Shown here in pieces: positions 35,326 through 43,451 of a stretch of DNA of 64,000 nucleotides. Source of the stretch: Amycolatopsis mongoliensis (lineage in GTDB: Bacteria; Actinomycetota; Actinomycetes; Mycobacteriales; Pseudonocardiaceae); assembly GCF_030285665.1 (NCBI RefSeq), contig NZ_CP127295.1:2294001-2358000 (forward strand), given 5' to 3'. Position 1 is the first letter of the stretch, and each line of letters begins with the position of its first letter. Position numbers and translations under genes: made by a program. The notes beneath the pieces are model-generated. The model worked only from the letters and a program-made list of their open reading frames with translations. It had not been told where the DNA came from and did not search any database.

Positions 35326-36104
35326 GGCGCCACCTCCCGCACCGACCAGCCGTCCTTCAACGCCCGCAGCAGCACCGCGTCGACCGACGCTACCTCGACC
35401 GTGAGCACGATCTGGGCCCCTGCGACGACCGCGTGGTGCACGCCGGGCTCGTCCGCCCACTCGGTGCCGTGGCCGCGCAGCACGATCCGCGTCGTCGGTT
35501 CGGCGCTCTCCGCCGTGAGCCGGCCGTCGTTCATGAGGTGGACGACGTCGGCGTGGTCGTGCACCACCTGCGGCCGGTGGTCGGTGAACACCACGCTCGC
35601 GCCGCGTGCCCGCGTCTCGGCGACGAGCTCGCCGAGGATGGCGTGCGTCCCGACGTCGAGGCCGGACCACGGCTCGTCGAGGATCAGCAGATCGGGCCGC
35701 ACCATGACGGCTTGCGCGAGCCCGACCTTCTGCGCGTTGCCCTTCGACAACGTGCGCAGCGGCGCCGTCGGACCGCCGACCAGCGCGAGCCGCTCGAGCA
35801 GCGGGTCGATCACCGAGAGGTCGGTGAGCCCGCGGATGCGCGCCATGTGCCGCAGGTACGCCCGCGCGCCCATGCGCTGGCCGGCCGGGAAGCGGTCCGG
35901 CAGGTAGCCGATCCGCGGGGTGCCGGTGAGGGTGCCGGTGGTCGGGTGCGAGACGCCGGCCATGATCCGCAGCAGCGTCGACTTGCCGGAGCCGTTGCTG
36001 CCGAGAACACCGACGACGTGCCCGGGCTCGACGTTCAGGTCGACGTCGTGGAGGACGAAGTCACCGCGTCCGTACCGCTTGCCGACCCCCTCGAGCCGGA
36101 TCAC
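35313..36104 (-). CDS. ABC transporter ATP-binding protein
   Basis: A 263-residue ABC ATPase. Walker A GSNGSGKST (about 35-43), signature LSKGNAQKVGLAQAV (a degenerate SKG in place of SGG), Walker B LLILDEPWSGLDVG and switch region VFTDHRPQVV, where DHR replaces the usual THR/SHD. The C-terminal 60 residues form an extra beta-rich part. GTG overlaps the trpG stop (GTGA) and the 3' end overlaps the membrane-protein gene. So the pair follows trpG in one operon, an insertion relative to the mycobacterial order. Confidence 0.9.
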   Translation of the reverse strand: MIRLEGVGKRYGRGDFVLHDVDLNVEPGHVVGVLGSNGSGKSTLLRIMAGVSHPTTGTLTGTPRIGYLPDRFPAGQRMGARAYLRHMARIRGLTDLSVIDPLLERLALVGGPTAPLRTLSKGNAQKVGLAQAVMVRPDLLILDEPWSGLDVGTHAILGELVAETRARGASVVFTDHRPQVVHDHADVVHLMNDGRLTAESAEPTTRIVLRGHGTEWADEPGVHHAVVAGAQIVLTVEVASVDAVLLRALKDGWSVREVAPCSP

Positions 36105-36745
36105 GCAACAGCGGCCTTCTGGAGCGCCTTGGTCGCCCGCTCGAGCTCGTCCACCCGGGCCGGGTCGACGGGGTGACCGGCCGCGGCCAGCCAGTTGGCC
36201 AGCATCCGGTGACCGCCTTCGGTGAGCACGGATTCGGGGTGGAACTGGACGCCTTCCAGCGGCAGCTCGCGGTGGCGCATGCCCATCACGATGCCGGACT
36301 CCGTGCGGCCGGTGACCTCGAAGACGTCGGCCGGGATGGTGTCGGGTACCACGGTCAGGGAGTGGTAGCGGGTGGCCGTGAACTCCTCCGGGAGGTCCTT
36401 GAGGATGCCGACGCCGGCGTGGCGGACCTGGCTCGTCTTGCCGTGGAGCAGCTCGGGCGCGCGGTCGACGGTCGCGCCGTAGACGACGCCGAGCGCCTGG
36501 TGGCCGAGGCAGACGCCGAGCATCGGCGTGCGCGTCTCGGCGCACTTGCGGATGACGTCCATGCTCTGACCAGCGCGTTCGGGCGTTCCCGGGCCGGGCG
36601 AGACGAGCACGGCGTCGAACTCGGGCACGCGGTCGAGGTCCACGACGTCGTTGCGCCAGACCGTGCAGTCGGCGCCGAGCTGGGCCAGGTACTGGACCAG
36701 GTTGTAGACGAAGCTGTCGTAGTTGTCGACGACGAGAACGCGCAT
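36101..36745 (-). CDS. trpG: Glutamine amidotransferase, anthranilate/aminodeoxychorismate synthase component II
   Basis: A 214-residue class I glutamine amidotransferase. Motifs: VVDNYDSFVYNLVQYL, SPGPGTPERAG, the Cys nucleophile in LGVCLGHQALG (about 81), and the His-Glu pair in GVQFHPESVLTEGG. It supplies ammonia for anthranilate or 4-amino-4-deoxychorismate formation. TrpG and PabA are not separable by sequence and the protein may serve both. Position near pknB is as in Mycobacterium (trpG/Rv0013). It is divergent from the iron-box-controlled reductase gene. Confidence 0.93.
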   Translation of the reverse strand: MRVLVVDNYDSFVYNLVQYLAQLGADCTVWRNDVVDLDRVPEFDAVLVSPGPGTPERAGQSMDVIRKCAETRTPMLGVCLGHQALGVVYGATVDRAPELLHGKTSQVRHAGVGILKDLPEEFTATRYHSLTVVPDTIPADVFEVTGRTESGIVMGMRHRELPLEGVQFHPESVLTEGGHRMLANWLAAAGHPVDPARVDELERATKALQKAAVA

Positions 36746-36796
36746 GGCGCCGAGCCTACCGGCTCCCAACCAGTGGACCGTACCGCAAATCACATT

Positions 36797-36815
36797 TTAG
36801 GTTAGGTGAACCTAA
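36797..36815. promoter_or_regulatory. DtxR/IdeR iron box
   Basis: TTAGGTTAGGTGAACCTAA matches the 19-bp IdeR/DtxR consensus (TTAGGTTAGGCTAACCTAA) at 17 of 19 positions and is nearly palindromic. It lies 7-16 bp before the candidate starts of the ferredoxin reductase gene. A TAACTT at 36813-36818 overlaps its right half and could be the -10 element. Iron-loaded IdeR/DmdR binding here would repress the reductase when iron is sufficient. Confidence 0.88.
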
Positions 36816-36821
36816 CTTACC

Positions 36822-38177
36822 GTGGGAGGAGTGAGTCGATCCCTTCGCGTAGCGGTCGTGGGCGCTGGCCCCGCCGGCGTCTACGCCGCCGACATCCTGG
36901 ACAAGTCCGACGCCGACGTGACGATCGACCTCTTCGAACGCATGCCCGCTCCCTTCGGGCTCATCCGCTACGGCGTCACCCCCGACCACCCGCGCATCAA
37001 GGGCATCGTGACGGCGCTGCACAAGGTGCTCGACAAGCCGAACATCCGCCTGCTGGGCAACATCGACTACGGCACCGACATCAAGCTCGACGAGCTGCGC
37101 GAGTTCTACGACGCGGTGATCTTCTCGACCGGCGCGTCCGCCGACCGCGAGCTCGACATCCCGGGCATCGACCTGGACGGCAGCCACGGGGCCGCGGACT
37201 TCGTGTCCTGGTACGACGGCCACCCGGACGTGCCGCGCACGTGGCCGCTGACCGCGTCTTCGGTCGCGGTCCTCGGCGTCGGCAACGTGGCGCTGGACGT
37301 CGCGCGGATCCTGGCGAAGACCGCCGACGAGCTGCTGACCACGGACATCCCGGACAACGTCTACCAGGGCCTGAAGGCCAGCCCGGTGACCGACGTGCAC
37401 GTGTTCGGCCGCCGCGGCCCGGCGCAGGCGAAGTTCACGCCGCTGGAGCTGCGCGAGCTGGACCACTCGCCGAACGTCGAGGTCATCGTGTCCCCGGAGG
37501 ACATCGAGTTCGACGACGGCAGCATCGCGGCGCTGCGGGCGTCGAAGCAGATCGACATGGTCGTGAAGACGCTGCAGGAGTGGGCGATCCGCGACCCCGG
37601 CACCCGGCAGCGGCGGCTGCACCTGCACTTCTTCCACTCGCCGGCGGAGATCGTCGGCGAAGACGGCCGCGTGACCGGCCTGCGGACCGAACGCACCGAG
37701 CTGACCGGCGACGGGAACGTGCGCGGCACGGGCGAGTTCCACGACTGGGACGTCCAGGCGGTGTACCGGGCGGTGGGGTACCTGTCGTCGCACCTGCCGG
37801 AGCTCCCGTTCGACCACGTGGCCGGCGTGGTGCCGAACCAGGCGGGCCGGGTGCTGGACCTGGACGAGAACCAGCTCCCGGGCGTGTACGTGACCGGCTG
37901 GATCAAGCGCGGACCGGTCGGCCTCATCGGCCACACGAAGGGCGACGCGGCGGAGACGATCGCGAGCCTGCTGTCGGACGCGGACACGCTGACGGCCCCG
38001 AAGGACGCCTCCCCGGACGCGATCCTCGACTTCCTGGCGGCGCGCGGAATCCCGTTCACGACGTGGGAAGGCTGGGGCAAGCTCGACGCGCACGAAAAGT
38101 CGCTGGGCCTGGCGGCCGGGCGCGAGCGGATCAAGGTCGTGGAGCGCGAAGAGATGACGCGGGTTTCGCGCGGCTAA
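36822..38177 (+). CDS. fprA: FprA-type ferredoxin/flavodoxin-NADP+ reductase
   Basis: A 451-residue flavoprotein of the adrenodoxin-reductase family. FAD-binding VAVVGAGPAGVYAADIL (about 10-26), PFGLIRYGVTPDHPRIKGI, NADP-binding VLGVGNVALDVARIL with VFGRRGPAQAKFT, and the C-terminal YVTGWIKRGPVGLIGHTKGDA. It moves electrons between NADPH and ferredoxin for P450, FeS or other pathways. Starts at GTG 36822 or in-frame GTG 36831 are possible. Neither has a well-spaced Shine-Dalgarno, so a leaderless or very short-leader transcript is likely. The IdeR box just upstream implies iron control. Confidence 0.93.
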   Translation: MGGVSRSLRVAVVGAGPAGVYAADILDKSDADVTIDLFERMPAPFGLIRYGVTPDHPRIKGIVTALHKVLDKPNIRLLGNIDYGTDIKLDELREFYDAVIFSTGASADRELDIPGIDLDGSHGAADFVSWYDGHPDVPRTWPLTASSVAVLGVGNVALDVARILAKTADELLTTDIPDNVYQGLKASPVTDVHVFGRRGPAQAKFTPLELRELDHSPNVEVIVSPEDIEFDDGSIAALRASKQIDMVVKTLQEWAIRDPGTRQRRLHLHFFHSPAEIVGEDGRVTGLRTERTELTGDGNVRGTGEFHDWDVQAVYRAVGYLSSHLPELPFDHVAGVVPNQAGRVLDLDENQLPGVYVTGWIKRGPVGLIGHTKGDAAETIASLLSDADTLTAPKDASPDAILDFLAARGIPFTTWEGWGKLDAHEKSLGLAAGRERIKVVEREEMTRVSRG

Positions 38178-38830
38178 GCGGCACCGAGGTACGCCAGTAC
38201 GGCGAGCACGCGGCGGTTCGTGTCGTCCGAAGCCGAGATGCCGAGCTTCTGGAAGATGTTCGCCGTGTGCTTGCCGACCGCGCCTTCGCTGAAGTGCAGC
38301 CGGCCGGCGATCGCCGCGTTGGAACAGCCCTCCGCCATCAGCGAAAGCACCTCCCGCTCCCGGGGCGTCAACGCGCCCAGCGGGTCGGAGGCGTTGCCCG
38401 CCACCAGTTTCGCGATCACCTCGGGGTCCATCACCGTGCCGCCGGCCGCCACGCGGCGGACCGCGTCGATGAACTGGTCCGCGTTGAACACGCGGTCCTT
38501 CAGCAGGTAGCCGATCGCGCCGGTGCCGTCGGCCAGGAGTTCGCGGGCGTACAGCTGCTCGACGTGCTGGGACAGCACCAGGATCGGCAGTCCCGGGATC
38601 TCCCGGCGGGCCGCGAGCGAGACCTGCAGCCCTTCGTCCGTGTTCGTCGGCGGCATCCGGACGTCCACAATGGACACGTCGGGCCGTTCCGCACGCAAGG
38701 CCGCCGCCAGTTCGGGACCGCTGCCGACCGCCGCGACGACGTCGAAGCCGTGCGCGGCCAGCAGGTGCGTCAGGCCGTCTCGGAGGAGGTACTGGTCTTC
38801 GGCGACGACGGTTCTGGGTCGATCTGACAC
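38174..38830 (-). CDS. NarL/LuxR-family response regulator
   Basis: A 218-residue two-component regulator. The receiver domain (about 6-125) has acidic residues in VVAEDQY, phosphoacceptor Asp56 in SIVDVRMPP and Lys in YLLKDRV. The LuxR-type HTH (about 150-212) has LTPREREVLSLMAEGCSNAAIAGRL. The GTG start at 38830 lies 61 nt inside the 3' end of the histidine kinase gene, so the two are coupled. It is the output partner of that kinase; the regulon is unknown. Confidence 0.93.
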   Translation of the reverse strand: MSDRPRTVVAEDQYLLRDGLTHLLAAHGFDVVAAVGSGPELAAALRAERPDVSIVDVRMPPTNTDEGLQVSLAARREIPGLPILVLSQHVEQLYARELLADGTGAIGYLLKDRVFNADQFIDAVRRVAAGGTVMDPEVIAKLVAGNASDPLGALTPREREVLSLMAEGCSNAAIAGRLHFSEGAVGKHTANIFQKLGISASDDTNRRVLAVLAYLGAA

Positions 38831-40593
38831 GGAATCTCCACCGTCGCCGTCGTCGGCCCGCCGATCGGGCTGGTCAGGGTCAACCTACCGTCGAAGCCGC
38901 CCAGCCGGCGCTCGATTCCGCGCAGTCCCGAGCCCAGCGCCGGGTTCGCGCCGCCCTTGCCGTCGTCGGTCACCACCACCGTCAGCTGGTCGTCGGCGAA
39001 CCCGACGTCGATCGACACCCGCACCGCGCCGTGCTTCGCCGCGTTGCCCAGCAGCTCCGACACCGCGAAGTAGGTGCACGCCTCCACCGGCTCCTCGACG
39101 CGCCCCGGCAGCGAGCCCGTGACCTGTGCTTTCAGCGGGCTGTCCAAAGCCAGCGCGCGCACGGCGTCCAGCAGCCCGCGCTCGGACAGCACCGGCGGGT
39201 GGATGCCGCGGATCAGCACGCGCAGCTCGGTGAGCGCCTCCGACGACGCCGCGCGCAGCTCGGCCGCGAGCCGTTTCGCCGCCGCCGGGTCGGTGTCCAC
39301 CAGCGCCTCGACCGCGCCGAGCTTCATCCCCATCGCGACCAGCCGCGACTGGATGCCGTCGTGCAGGTCGCGTTCGATCCGCCGCAGCTCCGCCGCCTGC
39401 GTGACCGTGACGTCCGTGCGGGTCTGCTTCAGCCGTTCGACGCGCTGGGCGAGCCGGGTCGCGTCCGTCGGCCCCAGCCAAACCCGCACGAAGCGGGCCT
39501 GCTGCCGAGCCAGCCACGTCGCCGGCGCGACCCCGGCGACGATCATCGCGAGCGCCACCGGCGTCTGCACGGCGGCGCCGAAGTGCGTCGAGACCTCGGG
39601 AAACGGCCACCACGTCGCCGGGGAGGAGACGAACGGCCGCCAGACCCACAGGGTGAAGAGGCCGACCGCACCGCGGCCGACCAGCGCGACCGAGGGCAGC
39701 ACGAGGAGCAGCGACACGAGCGGGATCAGCGCGCCGCCCGCCATGTCGCGCCAGGTGGCCCGGTCGTGCAGGACCCACCGCGTGCGCGCGTGCTGGACCG
39801 GCCAGAACGGCTCCTCGTACAGCTGCTTGCCGGCCTGGTAGAGCCCGTCCGGTCGGGGCACCGGCAGGCTGGGCGGCGGCAGGTACGGCCGGGCGATGCG
39901 CACGCCGGTCCAGTTGCCGGCCTCGCGGCGCAGCGTGTCGGTGATCGAGCGGGTCCAGAGGATCACCGGCGCCGCCACCGGCAACGCGAAGGCGATCACG
40001 ACCAGCTGCCACAGCGAGAACACGAACAGCACCGCGCCCAGCGCGAGGATGCCCATCTGGTGTCCCAGCGACTCGAGCCGCCGGTGCAGCCAGCGCCCCT
40101 GGCCGGGGACCGCGGCCGGACGCGGGCCGAGCCACCAGCGCGTCCACCGGCCGTAGCCGCGCAGCACCACCGGCCCGCCGAGCAGCGCCGCGACCGGCAG
40201 CAGGAGCGTGACCAGCGGGTTCAGGCACTGCCAGCCGAACTCGCGGCCGGCGGCCGGGTCTTCCATCGCCCACGTGAAGCGGCGGTTCCAGCGGATCCAG
40301 AACGCCCGCTTGTAGAGCGTGTTGCCGTCGCGGTACCAGCCGTCGCGTTCCCGCACGGGCTCCGGCGGCTCGGGCCGGTACGGCGCTTCGATCTCGACGC
40401 CGCACCAGCGCGCGGCCAGCGTCCGGGCCGTCGCCGAGCGGTGCCGGGCCCACTCGATGGCGGGACCGAGGAAGAAGACCAGCCCGACGCACAACAGCGC
40501 GAAGGCGACCAGCTCGACCAGCACGTCGAACCAGCTGACCACGGCGAGCGCGGCCAGCGCGCAGGCCCGCCCGAGAGCACGCAGGTACGTCAT
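38770..40593 (-). CDS. Sensor histidine kinase with duplicated membrane sensor domain
   Basis: A 607-residue HisKA_3-type kinase. The N-terminal 370 residues contain two related membrane-sensor units, each with a pair of helices and a YRDGNTLYKRAFW / YQAGKQLYEEPFW loop. The dimerisation and phosphoacceptor box follows (RRIERDLHDGIQS, His411), then an HATPase_c domain with N-box SELLGNAAKHG and DDGKGGANPALGSGLRGIERRL. ATG has GGAGG six bases upstream. It phosphorylates the response regulator encoded by the overlapping downstream gene. The next gene, divergent, is an ABC exporter, a common target of such systems. Confidence 0.93.
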   Translation of the reverse strand: MTYLRALGRACALAALAVVSWFDVLVELVAFALLCVGLVFFLGPAIEWARHRSATARTLAARWCGVEIEAPYRPEPPEPVRERDGWYRDGNTLYKRAFWIRWNRRFTWAMEDPAAGREFGWQCLNPLVTLLLPVAALLGGPVVLRGYGRWTRWWLGPRPAAVPGQGRWLHRRLESLGHQMGILALGAVLFVFSLWQLVVIAFALPVAAPVILWTRSITDTLRREAGNWTGVRIARPYLPPPSLPVPRPDGLYQAGKQLYEEPFWPVQHARTRWVLHDRATWRDMAGGALIPLVSLLLVLPSVALVGRGAVGLFTLWVWRPFVSSPATWWPFPEVSTHFGAAVQTPVALAMIVAGVAPATWLARQQARFVRVWLGPTDATRLAQRVERLKQTRTDVTVTQAAELRRIERDLHDGIQSRLVAMGMKLGAVEALVDTDPAAAKRLAAELRAASSEALTELRVLIRGIHPPVLSERGLLDAVRALALDSPLKAQVTGSLPGRVEEPVEACTYFAVSELLGNAAKHGAVRVSIDVGFADDQLTVVVTDDGKGGANPALGSGLRGIERRLGGFDGRLTLTSPIGGPTTATVEIPCQIDPEPSSPKTSTSSETA

Positions 40594-40762
40594 CCGGCAC
40601 CTCCTTCCCCCGGGATCTTCGCCGACTCGCCGCTGGCCGCGCACTGCCCGAAGCCCCACGAACGGGGTGGGCCCAGCCCCACTCCCGCGTCAGCAAAACC
40701 CTACTTGAGCTGGGGATTCAGCGTCATTCTGCGCGCCGACGAAGCTTCGTAGCTTGGTCGCC

Positions 40763-41476
40763 ATGCCCCTCATCGAAGTCACCGAACTCCGCAAGCGCTA
40801 CGGCTCCCGGGTCGCGGTCGACGGCGTTTCCTTCACCGTCGAGCGCGGCGAAATCTTCGGCATCCTCGGCACGAACGGCGCCGGGAAGACCACCACCGTC
40901 GAATGCCTGCAGGGCCTCCGCCAGGCCGACAGCGGGACGATCTCCGTGCTCGGCCTCGACCCCACGGCCGACCGCGCGGCGCTGACCCGCCGCGTCGGCG
41001 TCCAGCTCCAGGAAAGCCGGCTGCCCGCGAAGCTGCGGGTGCGTGAGGCGCTGGAGCTGTTCGCGTCCTTCTACCCGGACCCGGCCGACGTCGGCGTCCT
41101 GCTCGACCGGCTCGACCTCCGCGACCACCAGCGCGCTTACTTCGGGAAGCTCTCCGGCGGCCAGAAGCAGCGCGTGTCGATCGCGCTCGCGCTGGTGGGC
41201 AACCCCGAACTGGCCATCCTCGACGAGCTGACCACCGGGCTCGACCCGCACGCCCGCCGCGAGACGTGGCGGCTGGTCGAAGGCGTGCGCGCCACCGGCG
41301 TCACCGTCCTGCTGGTCACCCACTTCATGGACGAAGCCGAACGGCTCTGCGACCGCGTCGCGATCTTCGACGCCGGCCGCGTCGTCGCCACCGGCACCCC
41401 GGCCGAGCTCCGCGCCACCGCCGGAGCATCCACTTTGGACGACGCGTTCATCTCGCTGACCAGGAGCACGCTGTGA
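40763..41476 (+). CDS. ABC-2-type exporter ATP-binding protein
   Basis: A 237-residue ABC ATPase: Walker A GTNGAGKTT, Q-loop QLQESRLPAKL, signature LSGGQKQRVSIALAL, Walker B LAILDELTTGLDP (EL instead of the usual EP), and switch His in VTHFMDEAERL. The short form is typical of DrrA-like drug or lipid exporters. It overlaps the permease gene by 4 nt and is divergent from the two-component system, which may regulate it. Confidence 0.92.
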   Translation: MPLIEVTELRKRYGSRVAVDGVSFTVERGEIFGILGTNGAGKTTTVECLQGLRQADSGTISVLGLDPTADRAALTRRVGVQLQESRLPAKLRVREALELFASFYPDPADVGVLLDRLDLRDHQRAYFGKLSGGQKQRVSIALALVGNPELAILDELTTGLDPHARRETWRLVEGVRATGVTVLLVTHFMDEAERLCDRVAIFDAGRVVATGTPAELRATAGASTLDDAFISLTRSTL

Positions 41477-42207
41477 ACACCTTCGCCAAGATCACCGCCA
41501 CCGAAACGAAGCTCTTCCTCCGCACGCCGTTCATGGCCGTCGCAGGCATCCTGCTGCCGGCCGCGGTGCTGCTGGCGGTCGGCGCCATCCCGGGGATGAC
41601 GCAGCCCAGCCCGGCCGCCGGCGGGTACCGGTTCATCGACGCGTGGGTGCCGTCGGTGATCGTCATCAGCCTCGCGATGCTGGCGCTGCAGTCGATCCCG
41701 GGCGCCGTCGCGACCTACCGCGAGCAGGGCGTCCTGCGCCGGCTGGCCACGACGCCGGTGCACCCGGCGAACCTGCTGGGCGCGCAGCTGCTGATCCACG
41801 TCGTGGTCGCGCTGGCCGGGATCGGCTTGACGCTGGGCGTGGCCCACGCGGCCTACGACGTCCCGCTGCCGAAGCACCCGCTGTTGTTCCTGGTGACGCT
41901 GCTGCTCGGCACGGTCTCGATGTTCTCGTTCGGCCTGCTGGCAGCGGCGGTCGCCCGGACGGCCAAGGCCGCCGGCGGGTTCGCGCTGATCGCGTTCCTG
42001 CCGACGATGTTCTTCGGCGGCGTGTACCTGCCGCGGCCGCTGCTGCCGGAGGTCCTGCGGCGGATCGGCGACTACGTCCCGCCGGGCACGCAGCCCTTGC
42101 AAGACGCCTGGGTCGGCGTCGGCGTGCAGCCGCTGCAGCTGGTCGTGCTCGCCGCGTTCGCGGCGATCGGAACGGCGTTGGCGGCGAAGCTCTTCCGCTG
42201 GGAGTGA
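41473..42207 (+). CDS. ABC-2-type exporter permease
   Basis: A 244-residue membrane protein with six helices of the ABC-2 type. An N-terminal amphipathic start (TFAKITATETKLFLRTPFM) is followed by VVISLAMLALQSIPGAVATYREQGVLRRLATTPV, the family's conserved cytoplasmic loop, and by a late FALIAFLPTMFFGGVYLPRPLLP helix. GTG overlaps the ATPase stop (GTGA). With the ATPase it forms an exporter of unknown substrate. Confidence 0.92.
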   Translation: MNTFAKITATETKLFLRTPFMAVAGILLPAAVLLAVGAIPGMTQPSPAAGGYRFIDAWVPSVIVISLAMLALQSIPGAVATYREQGVLRRLATTPVHPANLLGAQLLIHVVVALAGIGLTLGVAHAAYDVPLPKHPLLFLVTLLLGTVSMFSFGLLAAAVARTAKAAGGFALIAFLPTMFFGGVYLPRPLLPEVLRRIGDYVPPGTQPLQDAWVGVGVQPLQLVVLAAFAAIGTALAAKLFRWE

Positions 42208-42308
42208 CCCCTCGCTTCCGCCAAAGTGGTGATGATCATCGTTTTCTCTTGTGGCGGAGCGACCCGGCCGGTAGCCAGGAAGACGGCCCTGCTCAAACTG
42301 GAGGTTCG

Positions 42309-42701
42309 ATGTCCCTGGACGTGTCACCCGCGCTGCTGGAGAAGGCCGAGCGCGGGGAGGTCACCGACGCCGAGTTCGTCACCTGCGTCAAGGAATCCCT
42401 GCCGTACGCCTGGGAGGTCATCACCGGCGTCATCGCCGACGCCGAAGGCGCGGCGGACGGCTTCGCCGACAACGAGACGCCGCCACCGAGCGAAGCCGCC
42501 CGCGGTCAGCTGCTGCGGGCCCTGGCCTCGGACGCGATCCGCGGCGGGCTCGAACGCCACTTCGGCGTCAAGCTGGCCTTCCAGAACTGCCACCGGGTCG
42601 CCGTGTTCAGCAAGTCCGAAGTGGACGGTGACCGCTACCGCGCGTTCGTCTCGCCGCGCGGCCAGCTGCTCAACCAGAGCCCGGAGCTGCGGGACTGCTA
42701 G
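42309..42701 (+). CDS. SCO5389-family conserved actinobacterial protein
   Basis: A 130-residue soluble protein with the highly conserved pattern of the SCO5389 family: MSLDVSPALLEKAERGEV, ESLPYAWEVI, ADNETPPPSEAARGQLLRA, SDAIRGGLERHFGVKLAFQNCHRVAVF and a C-terminal RGQLLNQSPELRDC. The function of the family is not established to my knowledge. A TGGAGGTTCG Shine-Dalgarno precedes the ATG. The gene is alone in its unit and ends in a strong terminator. Confidence 0.88.
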   Translation: MSLDVSPALLEKAERGEVTDAEFVTCVKESLPYAWEVITGVIADAEGAADGFADNETPPPSEAARGQLLRALASDAIRGGLERHFGVKLAFQNCHRVAVFSKSEVDGDRYRAFVSPRGQLLNQSPELRDC

Positions 42702-42704
42702 AAC

Positions 42705-42738
42705 GGTCCTCCGGCGCACCCCGGTGCGCCGGAGGACC
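42705..42738. terminator. Bidirectional terminator between convergent genes
   Basis: A perfect 16-bp GC-rich stem (GGTCCTCCGGCGCACC and complement) with a 2-base loop lies between the SCO5389-family gene and the convergent phosphatase gene, without a clear T run. Confidence 0.8.
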
Positions 42739-43242
42739 TCAAGGCCCGAGCCCGACCAGCAGGCGCGCGGTCGGCAGCCCGCTCTCGAGGTACCGCACGA
42801 ACAGCTCGTTGTGCAGCGCCCACGGCGAGCGCCGCCGCCGGACCAGCGCGATCGCCTCCGGCACGCCGAGCCCGAGCTCGACGAGTGCCTGCGCGACGAC
42901 CAGGCCCGACCGGTTGAGCCCGGCGTGGCAGCGCACGAGCGTCGGACGGCCCGCGCGCACCCCCTCGGCCGCGAGCTCCGCGAACCGCTCGACCTCGCCG
43001 AGCTGCGCCTCGCTCAACGGCCCGTCCGGCAGCTCGGCGAAGTGGTGTTCGACGCCGGGCGGCGGGCCGTGGCCGTCGCGCTGGTAGAGGCTGAGCACGA
43101 GAGCGAACTCGCGCCCGACGACGACCGGCTCCTCGCCGTCGGGGCCGCCCACCACGTGCCCGCCCATCCACAGGCCCGGCCGGATCTCGCTCCACGGCGA
43201 TTCCGGCGGCGGGTTGTTCCGGTCCTTCTGACGTGTTTTCAC
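42739..43242 (-). CDS. Dual-specificity/tyrosine phosphatase-like protein
   Basis: A 167-residue cysteine-dependent phosphatase. The P-loop CX5R is in LVRCHAGLNRSGLVVAQAL (about 105). Upstream is FALVLSLYQRDGHG with an HHFAELPDGPL acid-loop region, and downstream ALVRRRRSPWALHNELFVRYL. The size suits the compact dual-specificity group. Substrate unknown. GTG start at 43242 is the best candidate but its Shine-Dalgarno is poor. It lies downstream of the sortase operon on the same strand. Confidence 0.82.
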   Translation of the reverse strand: MKTRQKDRNNPPPESPWSEIRPGLWMGGHVVGGPDGEEPVVVGREFALVLSLYQRDGHGPPPGVEHHFAELPDGPLSEAQLGEVERFAELAAEGVRAGRPTLVRCHAGLNRSGLVVAQALVELGLGVPEAIALVRRRRSPWALHNELFVRYLESGLPTARLLVGLGP

Positions 43243-43295
43243 TCCCGCCCCCTCTCCCGAGAGGGGAACGGACCGCCGGCCCGGCGGGTTCCGGC

Positions 43296-43451
43296 TCAGT
43301 TGACCGCGACCTCGTTGAACCACAACCGCGGCTCCAGCCACGGGAACACCACGAACATCAGCAGCGCGACCACGCCCAGGACGAGCACCACGGCCAGCGT
43401 CAGCTTCGCCGCGAACGGGCCCGGCAGCTTGCGCCAGATCCACCCGTACAT
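43296..43451 (-). CDS. Small single-span membrane protein co-translated with the class E sortase
   Basis: A 51-residue protein: an amphipathic start MYGWIWRKLPGPFAAK, one strong membrane helix (about 17-38, LTLAVVLVLGVVALLMFVVF) and a C-terminal PWLEPRLWFNEVAVN. ATG shares one base with the sortase stop (TGATG), so it is translationally coupled. No known function; it could assist or regulate the sortase. Confidence 0.78.
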   Translation of the reverse strand: MYGWIWRKLPGPFAAKLTLAVVLVLGVVALLMFVVFPWLEPRLWFNEVAVN

